This document shows, in pieces, positions 34,379-43,210 of a DNA stretch of 64,000 nt. The notes under the pieces are model-generated. The model searched no databases. It saw nothing but the letters and a program-made list of their open reading frames with translations, and was not told the origin of the DNA. The stretch covers positions 1-64,000 of the forward strand of contig JAHBYM010000002.1 of the NCBI GenBank assembly GCA_019635975.1. Reading direction: 5' to 3'. The position numbers and the translations under genes were made by a program. Source of the stretch: Parvibaculum sp. (lineage in GTDB: Bacteria; Pseudomonadota; Alphaproteobacteria; Parvibaculales; Parvibaculaceae). The stretch's first letter is position 1; each line of letters starts with the position of its first letter.

Positions 34379-35806
34379 ATGAAGGACTATCTGAAATTCT
34401 ATATCGACGGCCAGTGGGTCGATCCCGTCGAGAAGAAGACGCTCGACGTCATCAACCCGGCCACCGAGGAGCCTTTCGCCCGCATCAGCATGGGCACGGC
34501 CAAGGACGTCGACAAGGCGGTGGCCGCCGCGAAGGCCGCCTTCCCGAAATTCTCGACGACGACGAAACAGGAGCGCATCGACCTCCTGCAGTCGATCATG
34601 GCGGTCTATCAGAAGCGCTATGCCGAAATCGCCGCCGCGATCACCGAGGAGATGGGCGCGCCGCAGAAGCTGTCGCAGAACGCGCAGGCCGCCATGGGCA
34701 TCGCGCATCTGAACACCAATCTCGAAATCCTGAAGAAATACGAATTCGAGGAAGACAAGGGCCCGACGCGGATCCTGCGCGAGCCTGTGGGCGTCTGCGC
34801 CTTCATCACGCCGTGGAACTGGCCGATCAACCAGATCGCCTGCAAGGTGGCGCCGGCGCTCGCCGTCGGTTGCACCATGGTGCTGAAGCCTTCGGAAGTG
34901 GCGCCGATCAACGCCTATATCTTCGCCGAAGTGCTGCATGAGGCGGGCGTGCCCAAGGGCGTGTTCAACCTCGTCAATGGCGACGGCGTGGGCGTCGGTT
35001 CGCCGCTGTCGGCGCATCCGGATGTCGACATGGTGTCGTTCACCGGCTCGACGCGGGCCGGCATTCTGGTTTCGAAGGCGGCCGCCGACACGGTCAAGCG
35101 CGTCGCGCTCGAACTCGGCGGCAAGTCGGCCAACATCGTGCTCGACGATGCCGACTTCAAGAAGGCGGTGACGGGATCGGTGTTCGGCATGATGTCGAAT
35201 TCGGGCCAGAGCTGCAACGCGCCGTCGCGCATGCTGGTGCCGGCCGCACGCCAGGACGAGGTGATCCAGATCGCCAAGGCCGCCGCCGAGCAGGTGAAGG
35301 CCGGCGACCCGAACGCCGAAGGCACGACGATCGGGCCGGTGGTGTCGGAAGTGCAGTTCAACAAGATCCAGGGCCTGATCCAGAAGGGCATCGAGGAAGG
35401 CGCGACGCTCGTCACCGGCGGTCCGGGGCGTCCCGAAGGCGTCAACAAGGGCTATTACGTGCGCCCGACCGTCTTTGCCAACGTCACCAACGACATGACC
35501 ATCGCGCGCGAGGAAATCTTCGGGCCGGTCATGGCGATCCTTCCGTACAAGGACGAGGAAGACGCCGTGCGCATCGCCAACGACACGGTCTACGGCCTCT
35601 CGGGCTATGTGCAGGGCGAGCCGGAACATGCGCGGAAAGTCGCCGCGCGGCTCCGCACCGGCAATGTGCATCTCAACCTCGCCGGGCCGGACCTCAACGC
35701 GCCCTTCGGCGGCTACAAGCAGTCGGGCAACGGCCGCGAATGGGGCGAGTTCGGCTTCGAGGAGTTCCTCGAGGTGAAGGCGGTGCTCGGGTATAACGCC
35801 GCTTGA
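34379..35806 (+). CDS. NAD(P)-dependent aldehyde dehydrogenase
   Basis: A 475-residue ALDH-superfamily enzyme that oxidises an aldehyde to the acid. Seen motifs: PWNWPINQIACKVAPALAVGCTMVLKPSE (cofactor site), LELGGKSANIVLDDADF with the general-base Glu, NSGQSCNAPSRM with the nucleophile Cys near residue 281, and EEIFGPV. CAAGGAGG lies ten bases before the ATG and an intrinsic terminator follows, so it is a single-gene unit. The substrate cannot be told from the sequence. Confidence 0.93.
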   Translation: MKDYLKFYIDGQWVDPVEKKTLDVINPATEEPFARISMGTAKDVDKAVAAAKAAFPKFSTTTKQERIDLLQSIMAVYQKRYAEIAAAITEEMGAPQKLSQNAQAAMGIAHLNTNLEILKKYEFEEDKGPTRILREPVGVCAFITPWNWPINQIACKVAPALAVGCTMVLKPSEVAPINAYIFAEVLHEAGVPKGVFNLVNGDGVGVGSPLSAHPDVDMVSFTGSTRAGILVSKAAADTVKRVALELGGKSANIVLDDADFKKAVTGSVFGMMSNSGQSCNAPSRMLVPAARQDEVIQIAKAAAEQVKAGDPNAEGTTIGPVVSEVQFNKIQGLIQKGIEEGATLVTGGPGRPEGVNKGYYVRPTVFANVTNDMTIAREEIFGPVMAILPYKDEEDAVRIANDTVYGLSGYVQGEPEHARKVAARLRTGNVHLNLAGPDLNAPFGGYKQSGNGREWGEFGFEEFLEVKAVLGYNAA

Positions 35807-35838
35807 TGCGAATTCCGGATTGATCCGGACAAGGAAGA

Positions 35839-35867
35839 AGCCGGTCCCGCGAGGGGCCGGCTTTTTT
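35839..35867 (+). terminator. Intrinsic terminator of the aldehyde dehydrogenase gene
   Basis: AGCCGGTCCC (35839-35848) pairs with GGGGCCGGCT (35853-35862), with one T-G wobble and a GCGA tetraloop, followed by six T. It lies 33 bases after the stop. Confidence 0.88.
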
Positions 35868-35869
35868 GT

Positions 35870-36360
35870 TGCGAAGGGGGACGGCGCTGGCGCGCCTTCT
35901 GGATTGCCGGATCAAGTCCGGCAATGACGAGGGGGGGTGAGGAATTGCCAAACCCATGGGTGTCATCCCGGGGCTTGTCCCCGGGACCCACTCGCCGTTC
36001 GGCTTGCCGCAGCGGTTGGTAGAGGGTGAGGTGTTTAGGCGCCGGTCGCGGCGCGCAATCGCTTTTGCTGAGGGAACCACCCGCCTTCGCAACGCTGGCG
36101 CGTCGCTACGGCGGGCAGGATGGGTCCCGGCAACAAGTGCCGGGATGACACCTGCGGGTGGAATTGGTGCTTCAACCCAAGTCGTCTTGCCCGGGCTTGA
36201 CCCGGGCATCCAGGAGCCGCTGCAAGCGGCGTCTCTCTTCGCAAGAATCCGATTCTGAAACGGCGGACGATGCTCAAGGTGCATTTTTGTGAAGAGGGAC
36301 GGCGCGCGTTGCGCGCGCCTTCTGGATTGCCGGATCAAGTCCGGCAATGACGAGTGTGGG
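35870..36360. repeat. Cluster of intergenic palindromic repeats
   Basis: TTGCCGGATCAAGTCCGGCAA, a near-perfect palindrome of which the inner bases are shown by ATTGCCGGATC and its mate AGTCCGGCAAT, occurs at about 35904 and 36327 inside a longer shared block beginning CGCGCCTTCTGG. Related palindromes are CCCGGGGCTTGTCCCCGGG (about 35965), a GTCCCGGCA...TGCCGGGAT pair (36125-36148) and GCCCGGGCTTGACCCGGGC (about 36189). About 600 bases between genes hold only these. Similar elements are scattered through alphaproteobacterial genomes. Confidence 0.75.
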
Positions 36361-36409
36361 GTGACATTTGCGGGTGGGTTGATGCCGTGTGTCGGCGTTC
36401 GCCGTCAGT

Positions 36410-37081
36410 TCACGGCGCGGCGGCGGTGCGTGCGGCGCCGCAGGCGGCCTGCAGTTGCTCGGCGTAGAAGCCCTGGGTGTCGCGGGCATCGCGGGCGGCG
36501 CGCGATTTGAGCACTTCGTGCGCGGTGCGGCATTTGGCGGCGGCGTCGGCGGCGAGGCCGGGCGGCAGGGCGCCGGCGGCGGCCGCGGCATTGGCGAAAT
36601 TGATGTAGCGCAGCGCGCTCGCCTTCAGCGATGCCGCGCCCGGCTCGCCGGAAAGGATGCTGGCGGCCAGCGCCTGGCAGAGTTCGCCGTCGCGCTCGCA
36701 GATGCGGTCATAGGCAATGGCGTTCCAGTAGAGTGCTTCGCTGTAGAGCGGGGCGGCCGGCCGTTGGGCGGCTTCGGGTGCGCGGGCGATGAGGCCGAAC
36801 ACCGAGCCGGCGAAGACGGGTTCCTTGTCGAGCCAGCGGCGGCCGAGCGCCATTCCCTCTTCCAGCGCGGCGGCTGTGGCTTCGCCGGCGATCAGGTCTT
36901 TCTGCAGCATGTTGAAGCGATAGAGGTCGCCGGTGCCGATCTTGCGCCAGGCGGCCGTGGTGCGTTCGGCGATCAGTTTGTCGGCCGACGCCGTGCCGAA
37001 GAAGGACGCCGCCTCAGCGGGCGGGTGCGCCGGGAGGATAAACAGCGTGGCGAGAATGGCGGCGGCGAAAGGACGAAACAT
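36410..37081 (-). CDS. Secreted protein of unknown function
   Basis: A 223-residue protein with a signal peptide (MFRPFAAAILATLFILPAHPPAEAA). The mature part is helical and Ala-rich, with ASADKLIAERTTAAWRKIGTGDLYRFNMLQKDLIAGE and four cysteines (RICERDGELCQ, KCRTAHEV, QAACGAA). I do not recognise a family. It stands alone between the repeat cluster and the MFS gene, on the same strand as the latter, about 100 bases downstream of it. Confidence 0.7.
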   Translation of the reverse strand: MFRPFAAAILATLFILPAHPPAEAASFFGTASADKLIAERTTAAWRKIGTGDLYRFNMLQKDLIAGEATAAALEEGMALGRRWLDKEPVFAGSVFGLIARAPEAAQRPAAPLYSEALYWNAIAYDRICERDGELCQALAASILSGEPGAASLKASALRYINFANAAAAAGALPPGLAADAAAKCRTAHEVLKSRAARDARDTQGFYAEQLQAACGAARTAAAP

Positions 37082-37184
37082 GCGAAGAGCCCCGGCGGGT
37101 GCGCGGTTTGCGCGTCAGCCGGAGTATGGCGGGGGAATGCTAATGAAAGCTTGTTGCGGGGGGAGGGGGGGGAAAGAAGGCGCG

Positions 37185-38498
37185 CTACAGCGTCTTGCGC
37201 CGTTTGCGCGGTTCGTCGACGAGGAAAAACATCGTCAATACGGCGGCGGTGAGGACGGCGATCGAGAGGGCGAAGAGGGCGTCGAAGGAAATCGCATAGG
37301 CGACGACGCCGCCGAGCAGGGGGCCGGCCGCATGCATCAGGGAGGTCGCGGTGTTCAGGACCGCGATGCGCATGGGCAGGTCGTCGCGGGCGCCGAACTC
37401 GACGATGATGTTCTGGTTCGAATTCTGGAAGCCGCCCTGGCCCGCGCCGAGGCCGGCAAAGGCAATGGCGAGCGGCCAGAGCGTGTCGACGGCGAGCAGC
37501 AGCACGGTGGCCGCGCCCCAGGTGCCGACCGAGAGGATGAAGACCAGGCGGTTGCCGAAGCGGTCGGCGAGCCAGCCCCAGAAAAGATTGGTCGTGGTCT
37601 GGCTGAGCAGGAAGGCGGTGGAGAGGATGCCGATGGTGGCGCCCGACAGGCCGATGCGCTCGCCCGCATAGAGAATGTAGAAGGGGACCGCCATGGTGCC
37701 GAGCGCGGCGAGGCCGGCGGCGACATAGAAGCGGCCGAGCGCGGGGTCGGCGCGCAGCATCATCGGGATGTCGCGCATGCGGCCGCCCAGCGTCGCGCGG
37801 GCGCGGATGGTCGGCGGTTCGGGTTCGCGCACCAGCATCAAGAGCGACAGGCCGATGGAAGTCAGGATGAAGGCCATCAGGAAGGTCGAGGCGTAGCCGT
37901 TGCCGAAGAGATTGCCCTCGACGAAATAATGGCCGCCCATCCAGGAGACGCCGGCGGCGGTGAGCCCGGCGGCGAAATTGCGGAAGCCGGTGAGGCGGCC
38001 GCGCAGGCGCAGCGGGATCACCTTGGCCATCAGCGTGTTGAAGATCACCGCCTGCATGCCGTTGAAGAGGCCGAAGAGGCAGAGAAAGCCGATGGCGGTG
38101 ACGAGCGCCCAGCGGTCGGGCAGGAAGAAGCCGCCAAGCGCGAGGCCGAGCACGCCGGCGCGCATGCCCCAGCCGATCAGCAGGCCCATCGGCAGCACGC
38201 GCTTGCGGTGTTCGATCAGCGTCGCGCCGAAGATCGAGGAGGCGGAAGCGCCCAGCCATTGCGCGGCGAGCGCGAGGCCGACCAGAAATTCCGAGCCCGA
38301 GAGCAGGTAGATATAGGCGGGCACGAAAGTCGGCGCGTTGACGAGGCGGAAGCCGGTCTGGCCGAGAAGTCCGTGGGCGAGGTTGGCCGCGTAGTTGCGG
38401 CGGAGATTGCCCTCGATCTCGGCCTCATAGGCGGTTTCGGCCGCGCGCAGGCGCGCCGCGCGTTCGTCTTCGTCTGTCGGGGGCTGCTCCCGGTCCAC
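37185..38498 (-). CDS. Major facilitator superfamily transporter
   Basis: A 437-residue membrane protein with about twelve hydrophobic segments. It has a charged cytoplasmic N terminus (MDREQPPTDEDERAARLRAAETAYE), an MFS loop 2-3 region (LGASASSIFGATLIEHRKRVLPMGLLIGWGMRAGVLGLAL) and a long central loop with RATLGGRMRDIPMMLRADPALGRF. It ends in a basic PRKRRKTL. The substrate is unknown. No neighbour clearly shares its function. Confidence 0.85.
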   Translation of the reverse strand: MDREQPPTDEDERAARLRAAETAYEAEIEGNLRRNYAANLAHGLLGQTGFRLVNAPTFVPAYIYLLSGSEFLVGLALAAQWLGASASSIFGATLIEHRKRVLPMGLLIGWGMRAGVLGLALGGFFLPDRWALVTAIGFLCLFGLFNGMQAVIFNTLMAKVIPLRLRGRLTGFRNFAAGLTAAGVSWMGGHYFVEGNLFGNGYASTFLMAFILTSIGLSLLMLVREPEPPTIRARATLGGRMRDIPMMLRADPALGRFYVAAGLAALGTMAVPFYILYAGERIGLSGATIGILSTAFLLSQTTTNLFWGWLADRFGNRLVFILSVGTWGAATVLLLAVDTLWPLAIAFAGLGAGQGGFQNSNQNIIVEFGARDDLPMRIAVLNTATSLMHAAGPLLGGVVAYAISFDALFALSIAVLTAAVLTMFFLVDEPRKRRKTL

Positions 38499-38610
38499 GC
38501 GGCTGGTTCCTGTTGTTTTCTGACTGTTTGTCAGCTGTGGCGCCGGCGCCTTTATAGACTGGAATGGGCAATCGGGTCATTCGATTCGTTGGGGCCGCTT
38601 GGACGGTACG

Positions 38611-39432
38611 TCAGGGCCGCAGCCATTCCTCGCGGGCGCGGGCGCCGGGGGCTTGCGCCAGCGTTTTGGCCAGCCAGTCGAGCAGGTCGCGCGCGGTGCC
38701 GGCCAGTGTCCAGGGCGGGTTGACGACGACGAGGCCGCAGCCGGTCATGCGGGCGGGATCGGCGGCCATGATGTGGAGTTCGAGGCAGAGCGATTTCGGC
38801 GGACCGTCCTCGGCGAGACGTTCGAGAAAGGCGCCGGAGACCGACGGGTCCTTCACCGGATACCAGATGATGTAAGTGCCGGTGGCGAAGCGGGCGACGG
38901 CGTCCATCAACGCGTCGAAGATGCGGGCGAATTCGTCGCGCGATTCATATGGCGGGTCGATCAGCACCACGCCGCGGCGCTCCTTCGGCGGCAGCATGGA
39001 TTTCAGCGCCGCGTAACCGTCCATCGCATGGGTCTTGACGCGGGCGTCGCGGGCGAAGTTGCGCTTCAGTTCGGCGGCGTCTTGCGGATGCAACTCGCAA
39101 AAGGCGAGGCGGTCGGTCTCGCGCATCAGCCGCGCGGCGATCAGCGGCGAGCCCGGATATTGCATCAGCGGTTCGTCCCCCAGCGCGGCGATCCAGGGCG
39201 CGAGCGCGGGGTGCGGATTTTCGCCGGCCAGCACGCGGGCGATGCCATTGCGGAATTCGCCGGTCTTCCGCGCCTCGACGCCCGAGAGATCGGTTTCGCC
39301 GGTGCCGGCATGGGTGTCGAGCAGGAAGAAGGGTTTGTCCTTCAGCTTCATGTGCTCGATGACGAGGGCGAGGATGCCGTGTTTCATCACATCGGCGAAA
39401 TTGCCGGCGTGATAGGCGTGGCGGTAATTCAT
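38611..39432 (-). CDS. rlmJ: 23S rRNA (adenine2030-N6)-methyltransferase
   Basis: RlmJ methylates A2030 (E. coli numbering) of 23S rRNA. The 273-residue protein starts MNYRHAYHAGNFADVMKHGILALVIEHMKLKDKPFFLLDTHAGTGETDLSG, the diagnostic N terminus and SAM loop, and has the catalytic VVLIDPPYESRDEFARIFDAL. The start at 39432 overlaps the ppk2 stop by four bases (ATGA); upstream in-frame sequence is not family-like. Confidence 0.93.
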   Translation of the reverse strand: MNYRHAYHAGNFADVMKHGILALVIEHMKLKDKPFFLLDTHAGTGETDLSGVEARKTGEFRNGIARVLAGENPHPALAPWIAALGDEPLMQYPGSPLIAARLMRETDRLAFCELHPQDAAELKRNFARDARVKTHAMDGYAALKSMLPPKERRGVVLIDPPYESRDEFARIFDALMDAVARFATGTYIIWYPVKDPSVSGAFLERLAEDGPPKSLCLELHIMAADPARMTGCGLVVVNPPWTLAGTARDLLDWLAKTLAQAPGARAREEWLRP

Positions 39433-40223
39433 GGTGCGATGACGCCGGATTTCAGTTGTGCCGGATCGAAGGCGAAAACGATCTTGCGGTCGGGCGCGGC
39501 GATTTTGGCGTTCTTGCCGCGATAGTCGACGCGCGACAGGAGATCGCGGATCACGTTGAGGCGCGCGGCGCGCTTGTCGTCGGCGCGGACGATGTTCCAG
39601 GGCGCGGTGAGCGTGTGGGTGCGGGCCAGCATCTCGTCGCGGGCGCGGCTGTAGTCGCGCCAGTGCTTCAGCGCCACATGGTCGATCGGCGAAATCTTCC
39701 ACTGCTTCAGCGGATCCTTCGCGCGGGCGGCAAGGCGCGTTTTCTGCTCGGGCTTCGTGATGTCGAGATAATACTTAACCAGCACGATGCCCGATCCCGT
39801 CAGCATGTTTTCGTAAAGCGGGACGGATGCCATGAAGCGTTCGTATTCCTCGCCGGTGCAGAAGCCCATCACGCGCTCGACGCCGGCGCGGTTGTACCAG
39901 CTGCGGTTGAAGAGCACGAGCTCCTGGGCGGCCGGCAGATGTTCGGTGAAGCGCTGGAAATACCACTGGCTGCTTTCGCGGTCCGACGGCTTGCCGAGCG
40001 CCACGACGCGGGTTTCGCGCGGGCTCAGATGCTGGACGATGCGTTTGATGACGCCGTCCTTGCCGGCGGCGTCGCGGCCCTCGAAGATCACCAGGAGGCG
40101 GCGATCATGGGCGATGATGTCGCGCTGCAGCTTCACCAGCTCGACCTGAAGGTCGTAGAGCGCCTTGCGGTAGGGCCCGTCGCCGGACGATTTCGCGGGC
40201 TTTGCCTTCGTTGCCTTTGCCAT
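39429..40223 (-). CDS. ppk2: Polyphosphate kinase 2
   Basis: PPK2 transfers phosphate between polyphosphate and nucleotides (ADP/GDP to ATP/GTP for class I). The 264-residue enzyme has Walker A LLVIFEGRDAAGKDGVIKRI near residue 45, RETRVVALGKPSDRESSQWYFQRF, and Walker B-type LVLFNRSWYNRAGVERVMGFC with YLDITKPEQ downstream. The N terminus is basic and Ala/Lys-rich. It is the first gene of a two-gene unit with rlmJ. Confidence 0.92.
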   Translation of the reverse strand: MAKATKAKPAKSSGDGPYRKALYDLQVELVKLQRDIIAHDRRLLVIFEGRDAAGKDGVIKRIVQHLSPRETRVVALGKPSDRESSQWYFQRFTEHLPAAQELVLFNRSWYNRAGVERVMGFCTGEEYERFMASVPLYENMLTGSGIVLVKYYLDITKPEQKTRLAARAKDPLKQWKISPIDHVALKHWRDYSRARDEMLARTHTLTAPWNIVRADDKRAARLNVIRDLLSRVDYRGKNAKIAAPDRKIVFAFDPAQLKSGVIAP

Positions 40224-40380
40224 TGCCGTTCCTTCCGCCCACGCTCTCTGTCGACCGGCGCCAGCCTAGCTCCATGGCGGGCGGGGCGGAATGGCGGCGG
40301 CGGTTTTGGCGCAGGGCTGCTGTTTTGGGGACCCGCCCCTTCGGGGGGTTGACCGCCAGGGCCGCTGGCTTTACAGGGAT

Positions 40381-40400
40381 TGATACATTATAACATCACA
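40381..40400 (+). promoter_or_regulatory. Zur-box-like palindrome upstream of ZnuD-like receptor
   Basis: TGATACATTATAACATCACA is an imperfect palindrome centred on TTATAA. Its right half TATAACATCAC fits the Zur consensus I recall (GAAATGTTATA-n-TATAACATTTC); the left half fits less well. It lies 33 bases before the likely ATG of a zinc-type TonB receptor, where zinc-dependent Zur repression would be expected. Confidence 0.5.
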
Positions 40401-40432
40401 TGTCCGGGTTGTTCAGCTTAAGGGGGCTTTCC

Positions 40433-42484
40433 ATGAAACATCTGTCCTCGCCGCTCCATGCGGCGGTTTCCGTCATCGCGCTCACCGCCGCGCTTCCGGC
40501 TTTGGCCGATGAGGCTGTGGCGCCGCCGCTGTTCATCACCGCCTCGCCGCTCGCCTCATCGCTCGACGAGCTGGCGGCGCCGGTGATCGTCGTCGAGCGG
40601 GACGAGATTCTCGGCTCGTCGGCCGCCAGCATCGGCGCGCTGCTCGGCGACAAGCCCGGCATCGCCGAAAGCTCCTTCGCGGCGGGCTCCAGCCGCCCGA
40701 TCATTCGCGGCCTCGACAACACGCGGGTGCGGGTGCAGGAAAACGGCATCGGCGCCGGCGACGTCTCGACGGTGAGCGAGGATCACGGGGTGCCGATCGA
40801 CCCCCTGTCGGCAAAGCGCGTCGAGGTGGTGCGCGGGCCGGCGGTGCTGCGTTACGGCAGCGAGGCGATCGGCGGCGTCGTCAACATCATCAACAACCGC
40901 ATTCCGACCGCGCGACCGAAGGGCGGCTTTGAGGGCGAAGTCTCGACCGCCTACGACCATGTCAATTACGGCCGGCAGGGATATGCCGATCTCAATGTCG
41001 CGACCGGGAACGTGGTCTGGCATGCCGACACGTTCGCGCGCAAGACCGGCAACTACCAGATTCCCAATCAGCCGACCAAGCGGCAGCACCACACATGGAC
41101 CGAGAGCGCGGGCGTGGCCGGCGGCGCCTCGGTGTTGCTGGAGAACGGTTATATCGGCGGTTCGATCAGTCACTACGACAGCCAGTACGGGATTCCGGCG
41201 CCCGAGGATCCCAACGATCCGCTGCGCATCGAACTCTGGCAGACGCGGCTTCAGGGTGCGGCCGAGTTCGAATTCTCCGGCGGCCCGTTCAGCGGATTCA
41301 AGGCGGATGCGGGCTACAGCGAGTATTCGCATGGCGAACTCGATGCGGGCGACAGCACGGAATCGCGCTTCGACAATCGCGAGGGCGAAATCAGGGCGGA
41401 GCTGCTGCATCGCGCCGTCGGGCCTTTCACCGGCGCCGTGGGCGTTCATTTCCGCAAGCGCGAGGTCAAGGCCGCGGGCGAGGGCGGCGAACTCCTGGCG
41501 CCGGCGCATAGCGAGGCGCTGGCCGGTTTCATCTTCGAGGAAATGCCGGTCACCGACAGTCTCAAGCTGCAGCTTGGTGGCCGCATCGAACGCGTCGAGG
41601 TCAAGGGTACGGCGCTCGACATCACCAATCCGCTCAACCCCTTCGACTTCGCGGTGTCGCGCAGCTTCACGCCGGTCAGCGGCTCGCTGGGCCTTGTCCA
41701 GAGCCTCGGCGGCGGCTGGGTTGTCGGTGCGACGGCGCAGCATGTCGAACGGGCGCCCGACGTCCAGGAACTCTTCTCCAAAGGCCCGCATGAGGCGACC
41801 GAGACGTTCGAAATCGGCGATCCAACCTTCGGCAAGGAGAAGGCGCGGTCGTTCGAGATCAATGCCCGGCGCGAGGGTGAGGACTTCTCGTTCGAGGCCG
41901 CTGTCTTCCACACGTCGTTCGACGGCTTCATCTACAAGCATCTGACCGGCGAAGAATGCGACGATGACGGTTTCGACACCTGTACGCCGCATGGCACCGG
42001 TGACGAACTCGACCAGGTGTTCTTCCGGCAGCAGGATGCGACCTTCCGCGGTTTCGAGACGGCGGCCAGCGCGACGGTGCTGCGCTGGGCGACGGGACGC
42101 GCGGGCGTCACCGGTCAATTCGACATGGTGCGCGCGAAACTAGACGCGGGCGGCAATGTTCCCCGCATTCCGCCGATGCGGGCCGGCGCCGGTGTGTTCT
42201 TCGAGGAGGACCGGATTTCAGGTAGCCTCGGCTTCCTGCATGCCTTCAAGCAGGACCGGATCGAGGCGAACGAAACGGAGACCGGCAGCTACACCAATGT
42301 GCGGGCGGAACTGCGCTACAAGATCGTGCCGCCCAACGATTTCAACCACAATGTCGGTATCGAGCTCGCGGTTGTCGGCGAAAATCTGCTCAATGAGGAA
42401 ATACGCAACCACAGCTCGTTCAAGAAGAACGACGTGCTGCAACCGGGGCGGAATGTGCGCCTCGCGGTGACGGCGCGGTTCTGA
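40433..42484 (+). CDS. TonB-dependent receptor, ZnuD-like (zinc uptake)
   Basis: Outer-membrane barrel of 683 residues with a signal peptide (MKHLSSPLHAAVSVIALTAALPALADE). The ATG at 40433 follows AAGGGGG; an ATG at 40400 would spoil the signal. The plug carries AAPVIVVERDEI, DKPGIAESSFAAGSSRPIIRGLDNTRVRV, and SEDHGVPIDPLSAKRVEVVRGPAVLRYGSEAIGGVVNIINN; the S-x-D-H-x-x-x-I-D-P stretch and DSQYGIP in the barrel are as in ZnuD zinc receptors. It ends in VRLAVTARF, a normal barrel signal. No long His-rich loop is visible. Confidence 0.82.
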   Translation: MKHLSSPLHAAVSVIALTAALPALADEAVAPPLFITASPLASSLDELAAPVIVVERDEILGSSAASIGALLGDKPGIAESSFAAGSSRPIIRGLDNTRVRVQENGIGAGDVSTVSEDHGVPIDPLSAKRVEVVRGPAVLRYGSEAIGGVVNIINNRIPTARPKGGFEGEVSTAYDHVNYGRQGYADLNVATGNVVWHADTFARKTGNYQIPNQPTKRQHHTWTESAGVAGGASVLLENGYIGGSISHYDSQYGIPAPEDPNDPLRIELWQTRLQGAAEFEFSGGPFSGFKADAGYSEYSHGELDAGDSTESRFDNREGEIRAELLHRAVGPFTGAVGVHFRKREVKAAGEGGELLAPAHSEALAGFIFEEMPVTDSLKLQLGGRIERVEVKGTALDITNPLNPFDFAVSRSFTPVSGSLGLVQSLGGGWVVGATAQHVERAPDVQELFSKGPHEATETFEIGDPTFGKEKARSFEINARREGEDFSFEAAVFHTSFDGFIYKHLTGEECDDDGFDTCTPHGTGDELDQVFFRQQDATFRGFETAASATVLRWATGRAGVTGQFDMVRAKLDAGGNVPRIPPMRAGAGVFFEEDRISGSLGFLHAFKQDRIEANETETGSYTNVRAELRYKIVPPNDFNHNVGIELAVVGENLLNEEIRNHSSFKKNDVLQPGRNVRLAVTARF

Positions 42485-42529
42485 ACGCCGATCGATCGCC
42501 GGCTTGTAGGAGGCCTCTCCCCCCGTCTT

Positions 42530-43210
42530 CTACAGGCCGATGAAGGGCTGGATCGCCCTCGCAATCCAGCTTTCGAAGCGGATCGGTCCTTCGGTGAGGG
42601 CGAGGCAGATACATTCCTCGCCCTCATCGATATCGAGGGCATGCATGCGGGCGCCGTCGCTTTCCTCGACATCGCCGGGGCGGAAGCCGCCATGCGGATC
42701 GCTGAAGCTGCCTTTCAGCACCAGCACAAGCTCGGTGCCGCGATGGCCGTGTTTGGGGATCTTGACGCCGGGCTGCGCACGCAGCATCCACAAACGCTGA
42801 TCGTTCGGACCGCCGCGCCAGAGCTTGACCTTCTTCATGCCGGGGCCGAGGAAGCTCCATTTCAATTCATCGACGCCGTGCCCCAGCCAGTCGCGCAAGG
42901 GAGCGGGGAGAGGATCGTCGCTGGCACTGCGCGGTACGGCGACGGGGCGCGACGTCTCGGCCGCGTCGAGCCGCGCCAGCGTTTGCGCGAGCGCGTCGGG
43001 CGCCATGAGTTCAGGCGCGAGATCGTCGATCAACGCGCCGCCGACCGCTTCGGCGGCGGCGAGCCGCGCCGGGGCGTCGTCGAGGAAGCTCAGATGCGAG
43101 GCGACAAGCAGCGACTGGCCTTCCGAGAGGGCGCCCGCCGCATAGGCCATCAGCCATTCGTCGCCGAGACGGTGGGTGACGGGCGCGGAATTGTTCAGGG
43201 CGGCACTCAT
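42530..43210 (-). CDS. chrR: ChrR-family anti-sigma factor with cupin domain
   Basis: ChrR binds and inhibits the ECF sigma factor RpoE and releases it on singlet oxygen. The 226-residue protein has an N-terminal anti-sigma domain (THRLGDEWLMAYAAGALSEGQSLLVASHLSF) and a C-terminal cupin (LWMLRAQPGVKIPKHGHRGTELVLVLKGSF, FRPGDVEE). His13 and His39 are present, but the two cysteines that complete the N-terminal zinc site in characterised ChrR are Leu43 and Ala46 here. The start overlaps the rpoE stop as ATGA. Confidence 0.88.
   Translation of the reverse strand: MSAALNNSAPVTHRLGDEWLMAYAAGALSEGQSLLVASHLSFLDDAPARLAAAEAVGGALIDDLAPELMAPDALAQTLARLDAAETSRPVAVPRSASDDPLPAPLRDWLGHGVDELKWSFLGPGMKKVKLWRGGPNDQRLWMLRAQPGVKIPKHGHRGTELVLVLKGSFSDPHGGFRPGDVEESDGARMHALDIDEGEECICLALTEGPIRFESWIARAIQPFIGL

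Noticed and set aside
36933-38723. 596-residue open frame on the + strand
   Set aside because: Antisense to the MFS transporter; the composition is Gly/Glu/Arg-rich without any domain.
40556-42118. 520-residue open frame on the - strand
   Set aside because: Antisense to the ZnuD-like receptor, which has signal peptide, plug and barrel motifs.
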